From: Paracoccaceae bacterium
Lineage (GTDB): Bacteria; Pseudomonadota; Alphaproteobacteria; Rhodobacterales; Rhodobacteraceae
Assembly (NCBI GenBank): GCA_030066175.1
Contig: JASJCC010000028.1
Coordinates: 1-34,273 of the forward strand
Direction: 5' to 3'
Length of the DNA stretch: 34,273 nucleotides
Positions within the stretch are counted from its first letter, which is position 1. Every line of letters begins with the position of its first letter. The position numbers and the translations under genes are program-made. Of this stretch, positions 8,181 to 18,371 are shown one piece after another. The notes beneath the pieces are model-generated. The model was not told where the DNA came from and ran no database searches. It saw only the letters and a list, made by a program, of their open reading frames with translations.

Positions 8181-8974
8181 GAGCGTTGATCACCGCCCTT
8201 GCGCTCTGCCTTGCCGCCCCGGTTGCGGCGCATGAATTCTGGATCGATCCGACCGCCTATGTCGTCGATCCAAGCGCGCCGCTTGTGGCCGAAATCCGTG
8301 TGGGTGAGAACTTCAAAGGCTCCGCCTACGGGTACGTCCCGCCGAATTTCCGCCGCTTCGATCTGGTGATGGGGCGCTCGGTTTTGCCAGTCGAAGGCCG
8401 CGCCGGCGACCGCCCCGCGCTGAATATGGCGGTCAAAGGCGAAGGGTTGGTGACGGTGGTGCATGTCACCCGCGATCTCAACCTGCGCTACACCGACTGG
8501 CAGAAGTTCATCAATTTCACCACGCATAAGGATTTCACCTGGGCGCTGGAGCAGCACCTTGACCGCGGTTTGCCGCAAACCGGGTTCCGCGAACGCTATT
8601 CCCGGCATGGCAAAAGCCTGATGGCCGTAGGGGATGGCAAGGGGCGCGACAAGAAGGTCGGTCTGCTGACCGAGATTGTGGCCCTCGCCAATCCCTATAC
8701 CGACGATATGGCCCGCGGCTTTCCTGTCCAGGTGCTTTACGAAAACAAGCCACGCCGGGATGTGCAGGTTGAGCTTTTTGAACGCGCGCCCAATGGCAGC
8801 GTCGACGTCACCCTGCACCGCACGGACAACCGCGGCCGCGTCACCCTACCGGTCAAACCCGGGCATGCCTATCTGGTCGACGCGGTGGTGATGCGCCCGC
8901 TGGAGGCAAAGACGGAAAACGACCCGGTCTGGGAAAGCCTTTGGGCCTCGCTGACCTTTGAGGTGCCGCGGTGA
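8177..8974 (+). CDS. exported DUF4198 protein
   Basis: The 265-residue protein has a clean signal peptide (hydrophobic core about residues 3-16, likely cut after VAA at 18), followed by HEFWIDP, the characteristic start of mature DUF4198 proteins. DUF4198 is a periplasmic beta-sandwich family. Some relatives sit beside nickel/cobalt uptake or TonB systems and are thought to handle metals or small ligands. A His at the mature N terminus would fit metal binding but proves nothing. Around residues 165-240 (VQVLYENKPRRDVQVELF, then TDNRGRVTLPVKPGHAYLV) it resembles carboxypeptidase-regulatory or transthyretin-like sandwiches. It overlaps the FAH gene by ATGA and the dehydrogenase by GTGA, an odd place for an exported protein between two cytosolic enzymes. 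Confidence 0.8.
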   Translation: MRALITALALCLAAPVAAHEFWIDPTAYVVDPSAPLVAEIRVGENFKGSAYGYVPPNFRRFDLVMGRSVLPVEGRAGDRPALNMAVKGEGLVTVVHVTRDLNLRYTDWQKFINFTTHKDFTWALEQHLDRGLPQTGFRERYSRHGKSLMAVGDGKGRDKKVGLLTEIVALANPYTDDMARGFPVQVLYENKPRRDVQVELFERAPNGSVDVTLHRTDNRGRVTLPVKPGHAYLVDAVVMRPLEAKTENDPVWESLWASLTFEVPR

Positions 8975-10389
8975 GCCTGCTGGACGAATTGCGCGGCGTT
9001 GTCGGCGAAGCGGCGGTCCTGACCGGCGCGGACGCCGCCCCCTGGGCCAGCGACTGGACTCATGCCTACACCTGGACCCCCTTATGCGTTGTGCGACCTG
9101 CCTCGACGGAAGAAGTCTCGTCGATCCTGCGGATTGCGTATGACACGCGCACGCCGGTGGTGCCCGTCGGCGGCAATACCGGGCTTGCGGGCGGCACCAA
9201 GGGGGACGGCGCGATCATGCTGTCGCTCGACCGGATGAACCGCGTTATTGAGGTCCGGCCCGAGGCGCGGCTCGCCGTGGTCGAGGCGGGCGTGGTGCTG
9301 TCGCAACTGCATGACGCGGCCGACGCACAGGGTTTGGCCTTTCCGCTGACCTTCGGCGCACGTGGCTCGGCGCGGGTGGGTGGGTTTCTGTCGACCAATG
9401 CGGGCGGGTCAAACGTGCTGCGCTACGGCAATACCCGCGATCTGGTGCTGGGGATCGAGGTGGTGCTGGCCGACGGCCGGGTGATGAACCTGATGTCGGA
9501 ACTGCACAAGGACAATTCGGGCCTGAACCTGCGTCACCTGATGATCGGGGCCGAAGGCACGCTTGGCGTGATCACCAAGGCGGTGCTGAAGCTTGTGCCC
9601 AAACCTGGCGCCTATGCCACCGCAATGGTCGCCGCGGCCTCGCTGCCAGCCGCTTTGGAGCTACTGAACCGCTTGCAAGAGGCCACTGGCGGCTCGGTGG
9701 AGGCGTTTGAATACATGACGCCCGAATATTTCCGCGCCTATTCAGTCCGCTACCCCGACACCCCTCCGCCGTTTGATCAGACCTATGACGTGACCATCCT
9801 GGTCGAGGTCGGCGCCACAGCCCCACGCGATGTCACCCCGGACGCCGACGGTACAGTGCCGGTCGCCGGCTACCTTGAAGAGGTGCTGGCCGAGATGTTC
9901 GAGGCCGGCTTGGTGCTCGACGCCGTGGTCGCACAATCCGAAGCCCAGCGCGCCACCATGTGGCAGCGGCGCGAAGCGGCCGGTGAGGTCTGCCTCTCGC
10001 GCCAGCCGCTCGTGAACAACGACATCGCTGTGCCGGTCGACAAGGTCGGGCCTTTCCTCGACGCCATGGCGCCGCGCTTGGCAGCGCTTGATCCCGGCGC
10101 TGAGCCAGTTGTTGTCGCGCATCTGGGCGACGGCAATGTGCATTACGCCGTCTGGCCCGAAAGCCGCGATCCCGCCGTGCATGACGCGATCACCGAGGCG
10201 GTCGAGGATCAGGTGCTGCAATTCGGTGGATCATTCTCGGCCGAACATGGCATCGGCGTAACCAAACGCCCCTCGATGGCCCGACGCAAGGATCCGGTCG
10301 CGCTCGAGGCGATGCGGGCCATCAAAACCGCGCTCGACCCGCGCGGCATCCTCAACCCTGGAAAGGTCTTGCCCGACAGCAACCGCTAG
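8971..10389 (+). CDS. FAD-linked 2-hydroxyacid dehydrogenase (D-lactate/D-2-hydroxyglutarate dehydrogenase type, GlcD/DLD family)
   Basis: This 472-residue VAO/PCMH-fold flavoprotein should oxidise a D-2-hydroxy acid. FAD contacts are visible in PVGGNTGLAGG (65-75) and GARGSARVGGFLSTNAGG (129-146), with GAEGTLGVI at 193-201. The C-terminal FAD-oxidase domain carries HLGDGNVHY (384-392), the metal/substrate site of D-2-hydroxyglutarate and D-lactate dehydrogenases, and EHGIGVTKR (425-433). It starts with GTG at 8971, overlapping the DUF4198 stop (GTGA). No signal peptide or Fe-S partner is present, unlike glycolate oxidase GlcDEF. Given the coupled FAH-family gene, its substrate may be an intermediate of a small organic-acid breakdown pathway, but this is inference. 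Confidence 0.88.
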   Translation: MSLLDELRGVVGEAAVLTGADAAPWASDWTHAYTWTPLCVVRPASTEEVSSILRIAYDTRTPVVPVGGNTGLAGGTKGDGAIMLSLDRMNRVIEVRPEARLAVVEAGVVLSQLHDAADAQGLAFPLTFGARGSARVGGFLSTNAGGSNVLRYGNTRDLVLGIEVVLADGRVMNLMSELHKDNSGLNLRHLMIGAEGTLGVITKAVLKLVPKPGAYATAMVAAASLPAALELLNRLQEATGGSVEAFEYMTPEYFRAYSVRYPDTPPPFDQTYDVTILVEVGATAPRDVTPDADGTVPVAGYLEEVLAEMFEAGLVLDAVVAQSEAQRATMWQRREAAGEVCLSRQPLVNNDIAVPVDKVGPFLDAMAPRLAALDPGAEPVVVAHLGDGNVHYAVWPESRDPAVHDAITEAVEDQVLQFGGSFSAEHGIGVTKRPSMARRKDPVALEAMRAIKTALDPRGILNPGKVLPDSNR

Positions 10390-10427
10390 GTCAGGTTGGG
10401 CACGTGATTTTCTGATGGCGTCCGAAT

Positions 10428-10607
10428 TTGAGTTTTGACCACCCAGCCCGGCCGATCTCGAAACTGAAATTCAAAGCCAACTGCACGGGCATGCATGTGC
10501 ATAACAAAGATCGGGGGCTCTACTGCGTTGCTCGGATGGAGTTCATGGACACCAGCGGCACCTGCATCGGCGTCTTTGGCCCATTTGTTTGCCCGAGTGA
10601 GTTTTGA
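10428..10607 (+). other. doubtful 59-codon reading frame inside an intergenic gap, bounded by a direct repeat
   Basis: The gap 10390-10616 holds a frame from TTG at 10428 to TGA at 10607. Its translation contains CTGMHVHNKDRGLYC and a Cys-containing, hydrophobic end (TCIGVFGPFVCPSEF). There is no ATG near its beginning and no convincing ribosome site. A 9-bp direct repeat, GAGTTTTGA, lies at both ends (10430-10438 and 10599-10607). It could be a gene remnant, a small insertion with duplicated ends, or chance. I do not recognise it. Confidence 0.15.
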
Positions 10608-10616
10608 AAGGGGTAA

Positions 10617-11720
10617 CTAAAGCACCTTGGTCTGGTGAAGCCGCACTTTGAGCCCACCGAAAGACACCGGCGCACTTGGCGGTCCAAAGGGCAGCCCGGT
10701 TGCCCGCGCAAGCCCTGTTTCGCTGGTGACCAGACCCACGCGCCAACCGGCGAAACGCACTTTCATCACCTGCCCAAAAGCGCCGTAGAGACCGTAGAGC
10801 AGTTTCTTGTTGCCGATGCGTGCGCCGTAAGGCGGGTTGACGATCACCAGGCCAGGTGGCCCTTCCGGCGGGGTCAGATCGCTGATCGGCTGACGGGTGA
10901 ACTGGGTCCAATCGGCCACCCCAGCGCGTTCGGCGTTCTTTTGGCTCATCCGGATGGCGCCGTCGTCGCGGTCAAAGCCATGGAAGCGATGGGTCGGCGA
11001 GCGCTGCGTGGCCGTACGCAACGCGGCGACCTTCTCTGCGTCAAACGTCCGCAGATGTTCAAAGGCAAAGTGACGTGATCGGCCGGGCAGCAGCCCAGCG
11101 GCGATCTCCGCCGCCTCAATCACAAAGGTGCCTGAGCCGCACATAGGATCGACCACCGGCTCGCTGCCGTCATAGCCACAGGCACGCAGGAAGAGCGCCG
11201 CGAGGGTCTCCCGCATCGGCGCCTTGCCGACAGCCTCTTTGTGGCCCCGTTTGTGCAGGGCCTCGCCAGAGCTGTCGATGCTGAAGGTCACCAGATCGTC
11301 CTCGATCCGGGCGAGCAGGCGCAGCTCAGCATCCGCGCTGACCTCAGCCCCCAACGTCTCGGTGATCGCCCGCGCAATCCGCTGCGTGGCTGCGCCGGCA
11401 TGATAGATCTTGGACTTGCGGGACGTCACCTCGACCTTGATTGGTGCATCGGCGCGCAGCAACTCGCCCCAAGGGAATTTGCGCGCGCGTTTGTCAAGCT
11501 GGGCAAGGTGAAAGGCGCGAAAGCCGCCGATCCGAGCCAGCACCCGCCCGGCCCCGCGCAGCTGCAGATTGGCGCGCCAGACATCGGGCCAGTCACCTTG
11601 GAATGTCACTCCCCCGGGCACAACCACAGGCGCCAGAAAACCAGCCTCCGCCGCCTCGGCACGTAGCACGGACTCCAACCCCGGCGGGGCGGCCAGGAAT
11701 ATCTCAAACGGCGTCTCCAT
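10617..11720 (-). CDS. THUMP-domain class I RNA methyltransferase, RlmL N-terminal-like (23S rRNA N2-guanine)
   Basis: The 367-residue protein belongs to the family that methylates N2 of guanine in RNA (the N-terminal half of E. coli RlmL, which modifies 23S G2445). A ferredoxin-like/THUMP region spans about 1-150. The Rossmann methyltransferase follows, with the SAM-binding DPMCGSGTF at 191-199, an acidic motif FHGFDRDDGAI near 246-256, and the catalytic NPPYG at 295-299, typical of amino-directed methylation. Unlike E. coli RlmL it lacks the C-terminal RlmK domain, as is usual in alphaproteobacteria. The ATG at 11720 has only a crowded G-rich stretch upstream. It is divergent from the SRP RNA gene, with about 90 bp between them. 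Confidence 0.88.
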   Translation of the reverse strand: METPFEIFLAAPPGLESVLRAEAAEAGFLAPVVVPGGVTFQGDWPDVWRANLQLRGAGRVLARIGGFRAFHLAQLDKRARKFPWGELLRADAPIKVEVTSRKSKIYHAGAATQRIARAITETLGAEVSADAELRLLARIEDDLVTFSIDSSGEALHKRGHKEAVGKAPMRETLAALFLRACGYDGSEPVVDPMCGSGTFVIEAAEIAAGLLPGRSRHFAFEHLRTFDAEKVAALRTATQRSPTHRFHGFDRDDGAIRMSQKNAERAGVADWTQFTRQPISDLTPPEGPPGLVIVNPPYGARIGNKKLLYGLYGAFGQVMKVRFAGWRVGLVTSETGLARATGLPFGPPSAPVSFGGLKVRLHQTKVL

Positions 11721-11778
11721 CCCCCGTCCCTACCGCGCAGCGGGGGCAAGCGCGACCCTCTTCTGATGGCGCGGCCCA

Positions 11779-11807
11779 TTGCATCTTGCGCAGCAACCCC
11801 CTAAATA
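11779..11807 (+). promoter_or_regulatory. sigma-70-type promoter of the SRP RNA gene
   Basis: TTGCAT (11779-11784) and TAAATA (11802-11807) are separated by exactly 17 bp. Transcription starting 6-8 bases later would begin at 11813-11815, where the SRP RNA stem opens. The fit of spacing and RNA start makes this the best-supported promoter in the window. Confidence 0.75.
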
Positions 11808-11812
11808 CGGCG

Positions 11813-11910
11813 TCGAGAGGTTGGCGCGGGCAGGCGCCTCGCCAACCCGGTCAGGTCCGGAAGGAAGCAGCCGTAACGAGCCCCGCTTGGGTCGTTGTCC
11901 AGCCTCTCAC
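11813..11910 (+). ncRNA. ffs: signal recognition particle RNA (4.5S type)
   Basis: The conserved SRP domain IV core is present: GGTCAGGTCCGGAAGGAAGC at about 11849-11868, followed by AGCCGTAACGAG. The outer strands close a long hairpin, with GAGAGG at 11815-11820 pairing with CCTCTC at 11903-11908 and further pairing inward (GTTGG with CCAGC). Size is about 98 nt, as for small bacterial SRP RNAs. The RNA binds Ffh and targets nascent membrane proteins to FtsY and the translocon. The ends are estimated from the promoter and the helix, within a few bases. No T-rich terminator is visible downstream. Confidence 0.95.
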
Positions 11911-11999
11911 CACACCCCCCGCATGCAAGACCAAGACAGCGCGCTTTCCATCCCGGTCGTGAAACGTCACTATCATCGTGGCCGTCACACGGGATCCCT

Positions 12000-12842
12000 A
12001 TGGAATTGACCGTCTTTTTCGCCGTTCTCGCCGCTGCCGCGCTGCATGCTGCGTGGAATTCGGTGATCAAGATCGGTGGGGACCGGGCGTCGGCCATGCT
12101 GCTCTTGGCGCTGGGGCACGGCGCCTTTGCCCTGCCGATCATCGCCATTGCCCCCCTGCCCGACCCGGTGTCGTACCCCTGGCTGCTGGCCTCGGCGCTG
12201 TTGCATATCGGCTACCAGCTGTTTTTGGTGCAGGCCTATGCGCATGGTGATCTGAGCCAGACCTATCCGCTGGCCCGCGGCACCGCGCCGCTGATTGTGA
12301 CGGGGATCTCGGTCACGGTAATGGGCGTGGCGCTGGCCCCGGCGCATATCGCGGCGGCGCTGCTGATCTCGGCCGGTATCCTGACCATGGCGCTGGTGGG
12401 CGGCAACGCGGCCAGCCGCTTGCGCGGGCGGGCGCTGGCCTGGGCGCTGGGGACAGCGGGCTTCACGGCGTCTTACACTTTGGTCGATGCGATCGGCGCG
12501 CGGATGAGCGGGTCGGCCACCGGATACTTGATGTGGATGTTTGTGCTCAATGGAGTGGGCATGGCGCTGTTGGCCCTGATGACGCGCGGGCGGGCGGCGT
12601 TTCTGGTGCTGCGCCCGATGCTTGGGGTCGGCCTCAGCGCCTCGGTGCTGTCGATGGCCTCTTACTGGATTGCGATCTGGGCCTTTACGCAGGCGCCGAT
12701 CGCCTTGGTCGCCGCGTTGCGCGAGACCTCGATCCTCTTTGCGCTGCTGATTGCGGCCATCTGGCTGCGCGAGCCGGTGGACCGCTGGCGTTGGATGGCA
12801 GCCGGGATGATCGTGGCCGGTGTGATTGCGATGCGGCTATAG
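12000..12842 (+). CDS. EamA/DMT-superfamily transporter
   Basis: The 280-residue protein is almost entirely hydrophobic and can form ten membrane helices in two EamA halves of about five each. The pattern begins AALHAAWNSVIKIGG and ends with a helix in front of WLREPVDRWRWMAAGMIVAG, the recurring EamA end motif. Drug/metabolite transporters of this type move amino acids, amines or other small metabolites across the inner membrane, but no substrate can be inferred. The ATG at 12000 opens directly into the first helix; an upstream in-frame start at 11895 would overlap the SRP RNA. It ends 4 bp from the convergent phosphatase gene, so no separate terminator fits between them. Confidence 0.88.
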   Translation: MELTVFFAVLAAAALHAAWNSVIKIGGDRASAMLLLALGHGAFALPIIAIAPLPDPVSYPWLLASALLHIGYQLFLVQAYAHGDLSQTYPLARGTAPLIVTGISVTVMGVALAPAHIAAALLISAGILTMALVGGNAASRLRGRALAWALGTAGFTASYTLVDAIGARMSGSATGYLMWMFVLNGVGMALLALMTRGRAAFLVLRPMLGVGLSASVLSMASYWIAIWAFTQAPIALVAALRETSILFALLIAAIWLREPVDRWRWMAAGMIVAGVIAMRL

Positions 12843-12846
12843 CCGC

Positions 12847-13395
12847 CTAGTCCGTATGCCGGACAAAGACTGCCGGTTGGCGTTCGGCCTGCATCGCCCA
12901 GCGCATTTGAGCGTCGGTCTCGATCGCGCAGGGGCGCACCGCCCGCAGGCGCGGCAAGGCCTCGTCCGGTGCGTCACCAGCCTCGATCATCAGCCGCAGC
13001 GCCACCATGCCCGAGCGGCCACAACCGCCGCGACAATGCACCAGCACCCGGCCGCCCCCTTGCAACGCCTGCCGCAGACGCGCGCTGACATCTTTCCAAG
13101 CCGTCTCAAACGCCGCGTCCGGCACGCCAAAATCGCCAATCGGCAGCTGCAGCCAGCGTGTGCCCTTGTCCTGTATATCGGCCCCCAGATTGCGCGCGCC
13201 CGCCGCGACCAGTTCCACATCCGTGACCAAAGACACAACAAAGGCCGGTGCCCAGCTCGCAATATGATCCATATCAGCGGCGTAATCCCCGCCGGCCCCC
13301 GGCAAGGGGGAAAGCGCCAGGATACCGCCGCCGACCGGCAGCGCGTGGATGACGATCGGCTCAGACGCGTCCTGCGCCAAGGGTGTCGCGAACAT
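12847..13395 (-). CDS. dual-specificity/tyrosine phosphatase-like protein
   Basis: The 182-residue protein has the Cys-based phosphatase signature HCRGGCGRSG (120-129), with nucleophile C121 and phosphate-binding R127 in a CX5R loop. It resembles CDC14/DSP-type enzymes, and an upstream PIGDFGVPD (85-93) could provide the general acid aspartate. The early segment GGGILALSPLPG is typical of small bacterial members. Substrates could be phosphoproteins, phospho-sugars or lipids. I chose the ATG at 13395, six bases after GGGAG. The ATG two codons earlier (13401) touches that Shine-Dalgarno and is less likely. It is cytosolic, with no signal peptide. Confidence 0.82.
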   Translation of the reverse strand: MFATPLAQDASEPIVIHALPVGGGILALSPLPGAGGDYAADMDHIASWAPAFVVSLVTDVELVAAGARNLGADIQDKGTRWLQLPIGDFGVPDAAFETAWKDVSARLRQALQGGGRVLVHCRGGCGRSGMVALRLMIEAGDAPDEALPRLRAVRPCAIETDAQMRWAMQAERQPAVFVRHTD

Positions 13396-13657
13396 TGACA
13401 TCTCCCGTCTCAACACCCGCCGGGAAAGGGCGGGCACACCGTTCCGATGTGCCGTGGGGATGGCTTTGCGACGAGCAATCTCCGAAGGTCCAGCCGCGGC
13501 CTAGCGCGAAAGCCACGCCATTGGCGATCTTCGGCAAACCTGCGCGTACCAACGCAGCGTCGTCGCATGGTCTCCCCCCAGAGCCACTCGTAACGGTGCG
13601 ATGATACACAAAGCCAGCGACAGGCATAGTGTTTTATGCACAGCGGGCTGTGGACGT
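13396..13657. other. intergenic stretch with a possible decayed short gene
   Basis: No intact gene is supported. On the minus strand a GTG near 13638 would begin a short peptide with a signal-like start (HKTLCLSLALCIIAPLRVAL) that stops after about 45 codons. An overlapping frame continues with GRGWTFGDCSSQSHPHG. These could be one small exported protein broken by a frameshift, or chance. Otherwise the stretch is a leader for the minus-strand phosphatase gene. Confidence 0.2.
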
Positions 13658-15193
13658 TTAGACAACCTGGTCGGGATGCGCCTCGGCCCAGTCTTGCAGG
13701 AAGGCCGCGACATCCTCGCGCCCGGCAAAACGCAGGGACGTGCGGGGCAGAGGAACACCTTCGCCGAGCGCCATCTCAAGGCAGGCCAGATGGTCGCGCC
13801 CGGTCTGATCCGGCGCGTTTTCCGACCCGTGAATGATCGTTGACAGCAAGGTGCCGCCAAAGCCGTTCACATGAGTCAGGTCGGGCTTCAGCGACAGGAA
13901 ATAGGCCATCATTTCGGGCAGGCCTTCCCACCCGGCGGTATGCACCGGGGTGAGGCCGAACTCATCCGGCGTGTCATTGGGCATTCCCAGCGCCACCAGC
14001 CGCTTGATGTGACCCAGCTTGCCCGGCAGATGCAAGATCACCCGGATGATGTCGGCATAGGCGGGCGGTAGCTGAGCCGGATCGATGGTCTTACCCAGGC
14101 TCTCCTCTCCGTCCGCGGCGCGGGCCAGCAACGCCTCGTCACGGCTGAGCGGCACGGCAGCACCGCGTGCTGCGATCGCCTCGGCCACGGCGTGGTTGCC
14201 AAACACGCGCGCATAGGCATAGGTGTGGGCTCCCTTGTAAACGCGGTCCGGCCGGGCGCCGGCATCAATCAGCAGGTCGGCCATCTCACGGTCGCAGTCA
14301 CGGCGCGCGGCCTGATGCAGCGCGGGCACGGTCCAGGGCGCCTCACCCCCCACCTCGCTGTCGTCAAAATCATCCGCTCGCGCGCCATGATCGAGCAGCA
14401 TCCGCACCGCGACGACGTCATGGAAATCCATCGCCCGCAGCAAGGCATTTGTCCCTTTCGGGTCGGCCCCGGCCTTCAGCAGCATACGCAGACCGTCATG
14501 ATGCCCCAGCTCCGTCGCGTGATAGAGCGATTCGCCATCATTCGGATCGGCCCCATGATACAGCAGCCACTGCCCCAACGCCATGTTGCCGGCATGCCCA
14601 ATCGCGCCGTAAAGCGCCGAAAGCGGATGATCCTCCTCGGGTGACACCGGCATGCTGTCATTCACATCCGCGCCGTTCTCCACCAGCAGGCGGGCGATCT
14701 CCAGCATATCCGCCTGCAGATCGGGGCGCGCATGGATGTGTTTCGAAAACGCCAAGTGCAGCATCGGCCTGCGCCCACCAATCATCTGCGTGGCAACCGC
14801 CGGGTCGCGCTTCAGCCAATCCCGGACCGTTTCCAGATCATAAAGCGCGCAGGCCAGGCCAAAATGCCCCCGCGCCAGACCGGCAACATACACAAGGCTA
14901 TCCACCACCCAGTGCTGGCCGTGATAGAGCGCAATCTTCAGCCGCTCTTCTCGTCCGGCACGGTCCAGCCCCTTGGTCTCGACGGCAAAAACCAGCTGTG
15001 GCCAGGTGGCAAAGCCCTGCTCCTGCGCAATCACATGCAGGAAATCGGCGTGTTTCAAAGCGTCCAGACCAGCGCGCGGCTGGCGTTGCATCAGCCTTTG
15101 GCGGGCGTGCTCTTCGCCCTTTGCCCAGGCCTTTTTCAAGGCCTTGGCATCGCGGCGCAACTGGTCAAGCGAAGGAATGGATGTGTTGGGCAT
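13658..15193 (-). CDS. ankyrin-repeat protein
   Basis: The 511-residue protein begins with a short charged helical segment (SLDQLRRDAKALKKAWAKGE) typical of a group of bacterial ankyrin proteins, then several ankyrin-type repeats from about residue 95 to 450. Recognisable units include EIARLLVENGADVN, LGQWLLYHGADPND, GLRMLLKAGADPKG, AVRMLLDHGARADD and MADLLIDAGARPDR. Ankyrin repeats mediate protein-protein contact, and no catalytic domain is visible. There is no signal peptide, so it should be cytoplasmic unless exported by a secretion system. The ATG at 15193 follows AGGAGA; an in-frame ATG at 15250 lacks a ribosome site. It is divergent from dnaX with 231 bp between them, in which I see no other feature. 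Confidence 0.85.
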   Translation of the reverse strand: MPNTSIPSLDQLRRDAKALKKAWAKGEEHARQRLMQRQPRAGLDALKHADFLHVIAQEQGFATWPQLVFAVETKGLDRAGREERLKIALYHGQHWVVDSLVYVAGLARGHFGLACALYDLETVRDWLKRDPAVATQMIGGRRPMLHLAFSKHIHARPDLQADMLEIARLLVENGADVNDSMPVSPEEDHPLSALYGAIGHAGNMALGQWLLYHGADPNDGESLYHATELGHHDGLRMLLKAGADPKGTNALLRAMDFHDVVAVRMLLDHGARADDFDDSEVGGEAPWTVPALHQAARRDCDREMADLLIDAGARPDRVYKGAHTYAYARVFGNHAVAEAIAARGAAVPLSRDEALLARAADGEESLGKTIDPAQLPPAYADIIRVILHLPGKLGHIKRLVALGMPNDTPDEFGLTPVHTAGWEGLPEMMAYFLSLKPDLTHVNGFGGTLLSTIIHGSENAPDQTGRDHLACLEMALGEGVPLPRTSLRFAGREDVAAFLQDWAEAHPDQVV

Positions 15194-15424
15194 TGCGGGG
15201 TCTCCTGTCACCGCCCATCGGTCCGCTGGTTTGGGCAAAGAGTTCCGCAAAGGAAATATGTCAGTCGGTCAGACAGGTGCGTCACCACGCTTTCCGCGGA
15301 CCCGGATGCCCCCTGCACAGGCCCCACCACGCTACCAGCCCCGCGCAGTGCGTCAAGCCTTGCTTATGCGGTGGACGCCGGGCGCGCGGGGCCTTACCTT
15401 TGGCCGGCAAAGCGAAAGACCGCC

Positions 15425-17170
<1,746 letters not shown>

Positions 17171-17327
17171 TCACACCAGCACATCCACGGGATGGTGGGC
17201 GGGGCGATGGCGCAGCCGAGCGGCGCACAGCATCCACCTTGTCCATTACCGCCGCGGCTGCGATATGTCGTGCAGCAACACACACCCAACGCCGCACAAC
17301 GCGGCTTTGACACAATCGGAGACACAC

Positions 17328-17672
17328 ATGCTCAAAGGACTAGGCGGGCTTGGCGACATGGCCAAGATGATGAAGACCGCACAGGAAATGCAGGCCAAGA
17401 TGGCGCAGCTGCAAGAAGACCTGGCCGCGATGATGGTGACCGGCGAATCCGGCGCTGGCCTCGTCAAAGCCACCGCCACCGCCAAAGGCGAACTCAAAGG
17501 CCTCGACATCGATCCGTCGATCTTCAACGGTGACGACAAAGAGGTCGTCGAAGACCTCATCCTCGCCGCCATCAAAGACGCCCAGACCAAGGCCGCCCAG
17601 CGCTCGGAAGAAGAGATGCGCAAGCTGACCGAAGGGCTGGGCCTGCCCGCCGACATGAAACTGCCGTTCTAA
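17328..17672 (+). CDS. YbaB/EbfC nucleoid-associated protein
   Basis: This 114-residue protein has the family layout: a Gly/Leu/Met-rich start (MLKGLGGLGDMAKMMK), a long helix with KMAQLQEDLA, a central sheet with GAGLVKATATAKGELKGLDI, and a C-terminal helix ending in GLGLPADMKLPF. YbaB/EbfC dimers bind DNA in a tweezer-like fashion and are found beside dnaX and recR in most bacteria, as here. The ATG at 17328 follows CGGAGA. The 157 bp after dnaX hold no gene that I can see, and recR starts 27 bp downstream, so the three genes are probably co-expressed. Confidence 0.95.
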   Translation: MLKGLGGLGDMAKMMKTAQEMQAKMAQLQEDLAAMMVTGESGAGLVKATATAKGELKGLDIDPSIFNGDDKEVVEDLILAAIKDAQTKAAQRSEEEMRKLTEGLGLPADMKLPF

Positions 17673-17699
17673 GCTGCGCCACACCGGTCCGCAGACGCC

Positions 17700-18293
17700 A
17701 TGTCCGACAGCAACGATATCGAGGCGCTGATCGATCTGATGGCCCGCTTGCCGGGCCTTGGGCCACGCTCGGCCCGGCGCGCGGTGCTGCACATGATCCG
17801 CAAACGCGCGCTCTTGCTGACACCGCTCGCCGATCAGATGACCCGCGTCGCGCAAACGGCGCGGGAATGCCTCAACTGCGGCAATATCGGCACGCGGGAT
17901 ATCTGCGAGATCTGCGAAAGCGAAAAACGCGCCAACGGGCTGCTCTGCGTGGTCGAGGATGTGGCCGATCTCTGGGCGATGGAGCGCGCGGGCGTCTTTG
18001 CGGGGCGCTATCACGTGCTTGGCGGCACGCTGTCTGCCCTTGACGGCATCGGTCCCGACGATCTGCGCATCCCGCAACTGATCACCCGGATCACCAGCGA
18101 GGAAATCACCGAGGTGATCCTCGCGCTCAACGCCACCATCGATGGCCAGACCACCGCGCATTATATCGCCGACCAGCTCGAAGGCCGCGTAACCCTCACC
18201 TCGCTGGCCCAAGGTGTGCCCATCGGTGGTGAGCTCGACTACCTCGACGACGGCACCATCAGCGCCGCCATGACCGCCCGCAAACCGCTCTGA
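17700..18293 (+). CDS. recR: recombination mediator RecR
   Basis: RecR acts with RecO (and RecF) to load RecA at gaps during repair. The 197-residue protein has the N-terminal helix-hairpin-helix region ([19 protein letters not shown]), a C4 zinc finger with C57, C60, C69 and C72, and a Toprim domain beginning [14 protein letters not shown]. The end matches the family ([20 protein letters not shown]). Length is normal. It is the last gene of the dnaX-ybaB-recR block and is followed by a strong hairpin at 18321-18345. Confidence 0.97.
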   Translation: MSDSNDIEALIDLMARLPGLGPRSARRAVLHMIRKRALLLTPLADQMTRVAQTARECLNCGNIGTRDICEICESEKRANGLLCVVEDVADLWAMERAGVFAGRYHVLGGTLSALDGIGPDDLRIPQLITRITSEEITEVILALNATIDGQTTAHYIADQLEGRVTLTSLAQGVPIGGELDYLDDGTISAAMTARKPL

Positions 18294-18320
18294 CACGGAC
18301 CCCGCGCCGGGCAAAAGCAA

Positions 18321-18345
18321 AAGGCCCGGCAAAGCGCCGGGCCTT
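18321..18345. terminator. strong hairpin between convergent recR and trcR
   Basis: AAGGCCCGGC (18321-18330) pairs perfectly over 10 bp with GCCGGGCCTT (18336-18345) around a 5-base loop. Because the stem is A-rich on one side and T-rich on the other it can stop transcription from both directions: recR ends at 18293 and the minus-strand trcR ends at 18372. The plus-strand T-tract after the stem is short (TT then CGCATT), so it may work weakly or with Rho. Confidence 0.8.
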
Positions 18346-18371
18346 CGCATTCTCAAGAAGGGAGAACAGGC

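Noticed and set aside
14732-15424. Upstream extension of dnaX to 14732
   Set aside because: It runs antisense through the ankyrin gene, and the canonical DnaX start motif lies right after the ATG at 15425.
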